DNA from: an uncultured Syntrophomonadaceae bacterium
GTDB taxonomy: Bacteria; Bacillota; Syntrophomonadia; Syntrophomonadales; Syntrophomonadaceae
DNA: 11,846 bases
Reading direction: 5' to 3'
Assembly (NCBI GenBank): GCA_944391275.1
Contig: CALXSZ010000036.1
Coordinates: 1-11,846, forward strand
Part shown: piece after piece, positions 6,034 to 11,846 of the stretch
Layout: each line of letters starts with the position of its first letter
How positions within the stretch are numbered: position 1 is the first letter of the stretch
Position numbers and translations under genes: made by a program
The notes under the pieces: model-generated
The model's database searches: none
The model's input: the letters and a program-made list of their open reading frames with translations, nothing else
What the model was told of the DNA's origin: nothing

Positions 6034-6681
6034 ATGTCCAGTATTACTTTTAAGGGGTCTCGTAATGGGCTGGTTTTTTACTTTCATCCAGGTTTTTCTT
6101 TTGCCAATTATTATCAGGATGTTCAAACCCATTTCGATGAAAATCCACAATTATTCTCCCATTCAGCGGTTCAATTTGCCGGCGAAGGCGCGTATACGCT
6201 TTCCCCCGAGGAACGTATTGCACTACAGAAATTGTGTCTGGCGCAGGGATTGCCGTTGGAAAATTATTATGATGAATCCGAAAATTATTCTTCTATAACG
6301 GAAATACCTCTATCAGCGGATGAATCAACCGTCGCTGGATCGGATGGGGTCGTTATTGCCCGAACCTTACGAAGCGGACAAAAATGTTATGCCGACGGCA
6401 CATTGGTCGTTTACGGCAACGTCAACGAAAGCGCTGAAATCATGGCGGGCGGCGACATCATTGTATTGGGCCGTTTAGAGGGGGTTGCTCATGCGGGCTG
6501 CCACGGCAAGGAAGACAGCATTATTTTCGCTTTATCCTTAAACGCTCGGCAAATTCGCATTGCCAACCATGTTTCTCGCGCGGGAGAAGGCGAAGAAGCA
6601 GGAAATAACTATCCCGAAATTGCCTGTATTGAAAATGGCGCCATTGAAATTAAACCGTATGATGCGCGCACACTTTTTTAA
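6034..6681 (+). CDS. minC: Septum site-determining inhibitor MinC
   Basis: Inhibitor of FtsZ polymerisation, brought to the membrane by MinD. 215 residues with both domains: an N-terminal FtsZ-inhibiting domain (about 1-78; note GLVFYFHPG at 12-20), a variable linker (about 79-104), and the C-terminal beta-helix (about 105-210). The MinD-contact motif RSGQ is at 113-116, followed by the glycine-rich turns VVYGNVN, MAGGDIIVLGRLEGVAHAG and the closing PEIACIENGAIEIKPY. It starts only 6 nt after the minE stop, and the nearest purine run (GAAGGG, about 6015-6020) is 13 nt away, so translation is probably coupled to minE. The gene comes last here, whereas minC usually precedes minD. Confidence 0.95.
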   Translation: MSSITFKGSRNGLVFYFHPGFSFANYYQDVQTHFDENPQLFSHSAVQFAGEGAYTLSPEERIALQKLCLAQGLPLENYYDESENYSSITEIPLSADESTVAGSDGVVIARTLRSGQKCYADGTLVVYGNVNESAEIMAGGDIIVLGRLEGVAHAGCHGKEDSIIFALSLNARQIRIANHVSRAGEGEEAGNNYPEIACIENGAIEIKPYDARTLF

Positions 6682-6685
6682 GGGG

Positions 6686-6717
6686 TAAAAAATTTTTTAT
6701 TATTTATAGGATATAAT
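6686..6717 (+). promoter_or_regulatory. Predicted ndk promoter with upstream AT palindrome
   Basis: A perfect -10 TATAAT lies at 6712-6717, 36 nt before the ndk ATG. No convincing -35 is present at 16-18 nt. Just upstream is the 14-bp palindrome TAAAAAATTTTTTA (6686-6699), an A-tract/T-tract that could act as bent DNA or an UP-like element. It is too AT-rich to be a strong terminator for minC. Confidence 0.5.
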
Positions 6718-6753
6718 ACAAACAATAATCAATGATTAGGAGGCGCTTTACAC

Positions 6754-7200
6754 ATGGAACGTACGTATTGTATGGTAAAACCGGATGGAGTTCAACGTAA
6801 CGCCGTCGGGGAAATTATTGCTCGATTTGAAAAAAAAGGAATCAAAATCGTGGCGCTAAAGATGATGCAAATCTCTCAGGAAACCGCTGAAAGACATTAT
6901 GCAGAACATAAAGAGAAACCCTTCTTTGCGGATCTGGTCAATTTCATTACTTCCGGTCCCGTCGTAGCGATGGTTTTAGAAGGAGAAAACGTCGTCTCAA
7001 TGGTTCGCACGATGATGGGCGCTACAAATCCCAAAGATTCCGCTCCTGGAACCATTCGTGGCGATTGGGGACTAACCATTGATAAAAATGTTATACACGG
7101 TTCAGATTCTCCCGAAAGCGCCGCAAGAGAGATCGCTATTTTCTTTAAACCCGAGGAGATTTTGGAATACGTCAAAGCGGGGCAGGATTGGATCTATTAA
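6754..7200 (+). CDS. ndk: Nucleoside diphosphate kinase
   Basis: Transfers the gamma phosphate of ATP to nucleoside diphosphates through a phosphohistidine intermediate, balancing NTP and dNTP pools in the cytosol. 148 residues, in the normal bacterial range (about 140-150). Seen: ERTYCMVKPDGV at 2-13 with the phosphate-contacting K9, MMGATNPKDSAPGTIRGD at 87-104, and the active-site NVIHGSDSPESA with catalytic H115. A Trp (W105) stands in GDWG where Phe or Tyr is usual, a mild aromatic swap. AGGAGG (6738-6743) lies 10 nt before the ATG. It has its own -10 box and ends before a strong terminator, so it is probably transcribed alone or together with min read-through. Confidence 0.97.
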   Translation: MERTYCMVKPDGVQRNAVGEIIARFEKKGIKIVALKMMQISQETAERHYAEHKEKPFFADLVNFITSGPVVAMVLEGENVVSMVRTMMGATNPKDSAPGTIRGDWGLTIDKNVIHGSDSPESAAREIAIFFKPEEILEYVKAGQDWIY

Positions 7201-7240
7201 TTTCAAATAATATTTTAGCGCACATAAAAAATAAAAACGA

Positions 7241-7274
7241 TCAAGATACGTTTAAGCAAAGCCAACTATCTTGA
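7241..7274. repeat. Inverted repeat in the ndk 3' untranslated region
   Basis: TCAAGATA (7241-7248) and TATCTTGA (7267-7274) are perfect 8-bp arms around an 18-nt loop, just upstream of the main terminator. It could be an RNA hairpin, but it has no following T tract and its role is unknown. Confidence 0.4.
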
Positions 7275-7285
7275 CCAACCAGACC

Positions 7286-7321
7286 AAAAGGTCTTCTTCC
7301 ATCAAGAAGAAGACCTTTTTT
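7286..7321. terminator. Strong bidirectional intrinsic terminator between convergent ndk and mutL
   Basis: An 11-bp perfect stem AGGTCTTCTTC (7289-7299) pairs with GAAGAAGACCT (7306-7316) around a 6-nt loop, followed by a run of T up to 7321. Three further A-T pairs extend the stem using AAA at 7286-7288. Read on the minus strand, the same stem is followed by TTTT, so it can end both ndk and mutL transcripts. Confidence 0.88.
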
Positions 7322-7348
7322 ATCGGGTTACCTTTTTTATACGGGATA
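7314..7348. repeat. Imperfect tandem duplication overlapping the terminator T tract
   Basis: CCTTTTTTATCGGGTTA (7314-7330) is followed directly by CCTTTTTTATACGGGATA (7331-7348). The second copy differs by one inserted A and one substitution. It looks like a local duplication of the terminator tail. Confidence 0.6.
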
Positions 7349-7365
7349 AAATAAAAAATTTTACC

Positions 7366-9156
7366 TTAGGTCCGTTTAAATTTTTTCTCCAAATCTTCAT
7401 GTGGTATTTCAACAAAAGTCGGGCGCCCATGAGGACAATGCCTAAAATCATCGGTTTGAAGCAACGTAGCAATTACTTTTTCCATTTCCTCTAAATGAAG
7501 CTCTTGCCCATCCTTCACCGATTTCTTGCAAGCTAAACGGGCCGCCATTTTTTCTAAAGAAGCCGCGGACGTAATATCGTTTAAGGCTTCTAAAGTGTCC
7601 GGCGCATCGATCCAAGCATCTGCGCATGTTTCCGGGACCCCTCGTAAAACCAACGCATGCTCCCCCAAGGTATCCAGAACAAAGCCCAATCGCTCCAAAT
7701 CTGCTTTCTTTTGCTGAAACAAGTCCATCTCTTTGGGCGTAACTTCTAAGACTTGCGGAATTATCAACATTTGGGTTAGCGGCTGATTTTCCCGCAGCTT
7801 TTTCAAAATAAGATTATAATTAATGCGTTCATGGGCAGCATGTTGATCGACAATCCATAACCGGTCTTGATATTCCATCACAATATACCCGTCAAAAACT
7901 TGTCCGATGATCCGGAAAGATCCATCGGATCCTTCTTTTATCGGTGCTTGAGCCTCTGTTTCCCACGTTTCCAATCCGGGTTCCGTAGCTGGAAAAAAAT
8001 CCGAATGTGTTCTTTCTTCGGGGGTTCCTTTTGGGTGACTTTCTAGAAATAATGTTGCCGGGCGATAAATCGAGGTGGAAAAATCCTGCGAATGAAATCT
8101 AAAGTTGTCATCCGTTCGCCCATTCCCCTCCGCTTCATTTCGTTGTGCAAAAGAACGAAATCCGATTTGGTGGTTCAACCGCCCCAAATGATCGCGTAAA
8201 ACCTGTTTAATCACCTGGAAGACACGCCCTTCCTCCCGAAACCGCACTTGCATTTTCTGAGGATGCACGTTGCAATCGATATCTTCGGGGGCAACATGTA
8301 AAAATAAGATGACCGCCGGATATTCCTTGCTAATTAAAAGCCCGCGATATCCCTCGTCAACGGCTTTCGCCAACATCGGATTCTGCACGATACGCTCATT
8401 CACAAAAAAGATTTGTCTCTGACGGTTGCCTCTTTTATATTCCGGCCGGGAAATGAATCCCGTTAAACGGATTTTTTCTCCCTGCCAATCGACCGGAATG
8501 AAACAATCCAAAAATTCTTTTCCCCATACCGCCGCTACTGTTTCATGCAAACGACCGCTGCCTGGCGTTTTAAAGTAGATTTTATCATTATGCTGAAAAG
8601 TAAAAGAAATGGCTGTTTGAGAAAGCGCCTGTTTTACCATTAAGTCATGAACTTTATGGAATTCTGTGGTCGGAGATTTCATAAAATTTCGGCGAGCAGG
8701 CGTATTATAAAAGAGTTCACTGACAATGATGCGCGTTCCAGGCGCTGTAGGATAGGGTTCTTGAGCGACAATCTCTCCCCCTTCTAACCGGACAAACGCA
8801 CCCAGCTCGCCTGTTTCCGACGAATACACTTGAATTTTTGAAACGGAAGCAATACTGGGCAACGCCTCGCCGCGAAACCCCAACGTATGAAGTTGATGGA
8901 GATCTTCCTCGCTGTGTATTTTACTGGTTGCATGTCGTAAAAAAGCCTGTGGAATTTCTTTTTCCGACATCCCTTCCCCATCATCTTCTACTTCAATTCG
9001 TTTCAGCCCGCCCTCTTCAATTCGTACCGTAATTTGGCGGCTCTTGGCGTCAATGGCATTTTCAACAAGTTCTTTCACAACCGAAGCGGGTCGTTCTACA
9101 ACTTCTCCCGCCGCAATTTGATTGATCAATTGCTCGCTTAAAACCTGAATTTTCAT
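7366..9156 (-). CDS. mutL: DNA mismatch repair protein MutL
   Basis: GHKL ATPase that links MutS mismatch recognition to strand incision. 596 residues, a usual length. N-terminal ATPase (about 1-330): KELVENAIDA with catalytic E29 and N33, DDGEGM at 58-63, ATSKI at 76-80, GFRGEAL at 93-99. A linker (about 335-405) precedes the C-terminal dimerisation/endonuclease domain. Nuclease motifs found in MutL of bacteria lacking MutH are present: DQHAAHE at 437-443, ACK at 542-544, CPHGRP at 574-579 and FKR at 593-595. The last residue of the DQHA(X)2E(X)4E motif is N448 instead of Glu. It should therefore be a nicking MutL, with that one change. ATG start with GAGG 8 nt upstream; 10 nt after the TSCPD gene, in an operon with mutS. 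Confidence 0.97.
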   Translation of the reverse strand: MKIQVLSEQLINQIAAGEVVERPASVVKELVENAIDAKSRQITVRIEEGGLKRIEVEDDGEGMSEKEIPQAFLRHATSKIHSEEDLHQLHTLGFRGEALPSIASVSKIQVYSSETGELGAFVRLEGGEIVAQEPYPTAPGTRIIVSELFYNTPARRNFMKSPTTEFHKVHDLMVKQALSQTAISFTFQHNDKIYFKTPGSGRLHETVAAVWGKEFLDCFIPVDWQGEKIRLTGFISRPEYKRGNRQRQIFFVNERIVQNPMLAKAVDEGYRGLLISKEYPAVILFLHVAPEDIDCNVHPQKMQVRFREEGRVFQVIKQVLRDHLGRLNHQIGFRSFAQRNEAEGNGRTDDNFRFHSQDFSTSIYRPATLFLESHPKGTPEERTHSDFFPATEPGLETWETEAQAPIKEGSDGSFRIIGQVFDGYIVMEYQDRLWIVDQHAAHERINYNLILKKLRENQPLTQMLIIPQVLEVTPKEMDLFQQKKADLERLGFVLDTLGEHALVLRGVPETCADAWIDAPDTLEALNDITSAASLEKMAARLACKKSVKDGQELHLEEMEKVIATLLQTDDFRHCPHGRPTFVEIPHEDLEKKFKRT

Positions 9157-9166
9157 CGTTCATCCT

Positions 9167-9421
9167 CTAATTTTGTCTGTGATAAGCTTTGTAAACCGCT
9201 ATCGCCAATTGATCGGCACAGGAAGTTCCTCTTTTTCCACACAAATTTCCCCGCAAAACTGCGTCCAATTGTTCAACCGTCCAACCATCCACCAGTTTTG
9301 CCAACATTTTTAAGTTTCCGTTGCACCCACCGTAAAATTTAATTTGGGTCACGACGTTTCCTTCTAGATGAAAAGTAATTTTTTTCGGACAAATCCCCTC
9401 TGGTTCATACGTATAATCCAT
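9167..9421 (-). CDS. Small TSCPD-domain protein (TIGR03905-like), function unknown
   Basis: 84-residue protein recognised by its C-terminal signature CGKRGTSCADQL (61-72), the TSCPD motif also found at the C-terminus of some adenosylcobalamin-dependent ribonucleotide reductases. Four cysteines, C11, C33 (in GGCNGN), C61 and C68, are placed as in a potential metal or redox site; that is inference. Stand-alone proteins of this family have no established function that I know of. ATG start with AAGGAG (9427-9432) 5 nt upstream. It sits in the mutS-mutL operon, 18 nt after mutS and 10 nt before mutL, so it is co-expressed with mismatch repair, but position alone does not prove a repair role. Confidence 0.85.
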   Translation of the reverse strand: MDYTYEPEGICPKKITFHLEGNVVTQIKFYGGCNGNLKMLAKLVDGWTVEQLDAVLRGNLCGKRGTSCADQLAIAVYKAYHRQN

Positions 9422-9439
9422 TTTTTCTCCTTTTCTCGT

Positions 9440-11846
9440 TTAAGCCAAAAGTTTTTTCCACTGATAAATCCGTTGTAAAGCTTCCAGCGGCGTCAAATCG
9501 TCGGCAGACAGTTCTTTCAACTCGGTCAGAATTTGTCGCTCCTCTTTTTCTTCCATTTCTTCAATGAACAAAGGTTCGGGAAATAAATCGATCTTTTCAG
9601 ATTTTGGATGATCGAATGCGGAAACATCCTTCATCTCTTGCTGTTGTTCTAAAAAAGCTAATTTTTCCGCCGCCTTATTCAGTAATTCTTTAGGCAGTCC
9701 CGCCAAGGACGCCACATGTAATCCATAGCTGCGGTCCGCTTTACCCGGTAAAACCTTTTTTAAAAAGGTCACTTTCCCCCCCATTTCCAATACGGACACC
9801 GCAAGATTAAAGGCTCCAGGAAGAGTCTCTCCGATCTCCGTGATTTCATGGAAGTGCGTCGCAAACAACGTGCGGGCTTGAATTTTTTCCTGTAAGTACT
9901 CGCAAACCGCTTGCGCAATGCTGAGTCCGTCCAACGTTCCCGTTCCTCGCCCAATCTCGTCCAAAATAATGAAACTGCGTTTTCCCGCATAATGTAGAAT
10001 ATTAGAAAGTTCCACCATTTCGACCATAAACGTGCTTTGCCCCGATACCAGATCATCCGAAGCGCCCACCCGAGTAAAAATTCGATCCACTATACCAATT
10101 TCCGCTTTAGAAGCCGGAACAAAGCTCCCCATTTGCGCCATCAGGATAATAATGGCATTTTGACGCATAAAAGTACTTTTTCCGCCCATATTGGGCCCCG
10201 TAATAATCCCCAGCAGCTTCTCCTCGTTCATCCTTAAATCATTGGGAACAAAACGTTCGTTTTTTAAGTAACGCTCCATTACCGGATGACGGCCGCCTGT
10301 AATATGCAACGTCTGCCTTTCATGAACCACGGGCCGTACATAATCATTTTCATAAGCTAATTGGGCAAAGTCATACAGGACATCCAGCATGGCAATTTGT
10401 TTTGCTACAGCTAAAATGCGCGGCACCTGTGGCATAAGCTGACCCAAAAGCGCCGTATAGCACTCTTTCTCCAATTGTTCCAATGCTTCCTTCGCGGTTA
10501 AAATTTCTTCTTCAAACGCTTTTAATTCCGTTGAGATATAGCGTTCGGCGTTTACTAACGTTTGTTTACGGATATAATCGGATGGAACCAAAGCAAGATT
10601 GGCTTTACTGATTTCGATATAGTAACCGAAAACCTTGTTAAATCCAATTTTTAAATTGCGAATCCCTGTTCGCTGACGTTCTTTTTGTTCCATTTCCAAG
10701 AGCATTTGCCCGCCTTTTTCCGACAAATCGCGCAAGCGGTCAATTTCAGCATGATATCCCGGTCTAATCGGATGTCCATCGTTCAAAACCTCATCGTTAA
10801 CCGCCTCTTCCAACAAGTTATAAAGGTCGGCTAACGGATCCATTTGCGCCCATCGTTGAAAATAGGTCGGCGGTTTGTGGGTGAACAACTGCGTTAATTC
10901 TGGCAGCGCCGCCAAAGAATGTTTCAGGGCATTCAAATCGCGTGGTTTCGCAAGTCCCGAAGAAATTCTTCCGGCGATACGCTCCATATCCAAAATCTTT
11001 TTTAGCTGTCCACAAACCTCCTGACGTAACAACCAATCATCTTTTAAAGCTTCTACCGCGTCCAGCCGTTCTTCAATTGTGGAAGGAATTAACAAAGGTT
11101 CTAAAATCACTTTGCGCAATTGGCGTTTTCCCATTGGGGTACAGCATTCGTCCAATATATCCAAGAGACTGCCTTCACGGCGCCCATCTCGCATATTCGA
11201 TACCAATTCCAAATTCCGAACGCTATATTGATCCAATTCCATTGTTTGCTGATCATTCAGCCAGTTAATTCTTAAGGGACTCTCTTCGCGAGGCAGGTTA
11301 TGCGTTTCCCGCAAGAAATCAAAAATCAACGTAATCGCCAATAAGCCCACCGTCAAACCGTTTGGCCCCTTAACCAAGGCTTCCAAATTTTCACAATACG
11401 GACCAAAACTTTCAAGCATTTCTTCCGGCGTTTGTTCCGAAGGAAAACGGATGCTAAATACCGGTTTGCGCAGCCACTGTACCTCTAAAAAATTTTCAAC
11501 GTCTTTCCGATTGATCAAACATTCAGCGGGTTGAATGCGCTGCAAAAGATTAAAAAGATCGTCTTGCCAAGAACCTTTTTGATATTCGACCACCTGAAAC
11601 TCCCCAGTTGTAATATCAATGTAGGCCAGTGCCCCGGTATTTTCACTCCAATAAACCGCTGCTAAATAATTATTTTGGTTTTCATCCAGGCTTGTTTCGT
11701 CCAACACCGTACCTGGCGTCACAACGCGAATAATCTCCCGCTTCACCAGTTTCTTTCCAGGAGACGGCAATTCCATCTGTTCACAAACCGCCACTTTATA
11801 GCCTTGCTGAATCAAACGGCTAATATAGTTATTGACCGCATGATGG
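9440..11846 (-). CDS. mutS: DNA mismatch repair protein MutS, 5' end cut by window edge
   Basis: Mismatch sensor ATPase. 801 complete codons are visible and the frame is open through base 11846; the visible start HHAVNNYISRLIQQGYK matches E. coli MutS near residue 73, so about 70 N-terminal residues, including the Phe-X-Glu mismatch-contact motif, are outside. Seen: VTPGTVLDE of the early region, connector, lever and clamp domains, then the ATPase with Walker A GPNMGGKST (bases 10172-10198), ASDDLVSGQSTFMVEM, Walker B ILDEIGRG (DE at 9956-9961) and FATHFHEITEI. After Walker B the usual GTSTY/F reads GTGTL. IDLFPEP near the C-terminus resembles a weak beta-clamp-binding QxxLF motif without the Gln. 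The C-terminal helices (LTPLEALQRIYQWKKLLA) are intact. First visible gene of the mutS-TSCPD-mutL operon. Confidence 0.97.
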   Translation of the reverse strand, partial: HHAVNNYISRLIQQGYKVAVCEQMELPSPGKKLVKREIIRVVTPGTVLDETSLDENQNNYLAAVYWSENTGALAYIDITTGEFQVVEYQKGSWQDDLFNLLQRIQPAECLINRKDVENFLEVQWLRKPVFSIRFPSEQTPEEMLESFGPYCENLEALVKGPNGLTVGLLAITLIFDFLRETHNLPREESPLRINWLNDQQTMELDQYSVRNLELVSNMRDGRREGSLLDILDECCTPMGKRQLRKVILEPLLIPSTIEERLDAVEALKDDWLLRQEVCGQLKKILDMERIAGRISSGLAKPRDLNALKHSLAALPELTQLFTHKPPTYFQRWAQMDPLADLYNLLEEAVNDEVLNDGHPIRPGYHAEIDRLRDLSEKGGQMLLEMEQKERQRTGIRNLKIGFNKVFGYYIEISKANLALVPSDYIRKQTLVNAERYISTELKAFEEEILTAKEALEQLEKECYTALLGQLMPQVPRILAVAKQIAMLDVLYDFAQLAYENDYVRPVVHERQTLHITGGRHPVMERYLKNERFVPNDLRMNEEKLLGIITGPNMGGKSTFMRQNAIIILMAQMGSFVPASKAEIGIVDRIFTRVGASDDLVSGQSTFMVEMVELSNILHYAGKRSFIILDEIGRGTGTLDGLSIAQAVCEYLQEKIQARTLFATHFHEITEIGETLPGAFNLAVSVLEMGGKVTFLKKVLPGKADRSYGLHVASLAGLPKELLNKAAEKLAFLEQQQEMKDVSAFDHPKSEKIDLFPEPLFIEEMEEKEERQILTELKELSADDLTPLEALQRIYQWKKLLA

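Noticed and set aside
1..11846. Mobile elements, CRISPR arrays, tRNA or rRNA genes
   Set aside because: No transposase or integrase frames, no regularly spaced repeats, and no tRNA-like or rRNA-like sequence recognised; the window is almost fully filled by the twelve genes.

Overview
The window looks like chromosomal housekeeping DNA from a low-to-mid GC Firmicute. Four of the twelve genes appear to start with TTG and one with GTG, each supported to some degree by an upstream ribosome binding site. A complete MinC/MinD/MinE set with an E. coli-type MinE points to a lineage using Min oscillation, for example the diderm Negativicutes or some Clostridia. That placement is inference from gene content only.

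Layout, left to right. (1) A leftward operon, rnr-ridA-ilvA (3933 down to 1): RNase R, a RidA-family enamine/imine deaminase and a PLP threonine dehydratase whose last few codons run off the left edge. RidA removes the reactive enamine made by the dehydratase, so these two genes make functional sense side by side. (2) A rightward two-gene MNT-HEPN module (4110-4791): a minimal nucleotidyltransferase and an HI0074/HepT-like HEPN protein overlapping by 68 nt. The HEPN protein has lost the arginine and histidine of its RNase motif but keeps the tyrosine that HepT-type proteins have modified. (3) A rightward cell-division cluster in the order minD-minE-minC (4933-6681), not the familiar minC-minD-minE. 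(4) ndk, nucleoside diphosphate kinase (6754-7200), with its own -10 box. (5) A strong hairpin terminator at 7286-7321 that can serve both strands, between convergent ndk and mutL. (6) A leftward mismatch-repair operon, mutS - small TSCPD protein - mutL (11846 down to 7366), with the MutS N-terminus beyond the right edge.

The rnr and MNT-HEPN transcripts diverge from a 176-nt intergenic region in which each direction has an extended -10 box of the form TGNTACAAT. No gene-free stretch exceeds 300 bases. No tRNA, rRNA, insertion sequence, prophage gene or CRISPR array was seen. The most interesting local signals are the degenerate HEPN active site, the rearranged min order, the TSCPD gene inside the mutS-mutL operon, and small departures from consensus in the MutL endonuclease and MutS ATPase motifs.
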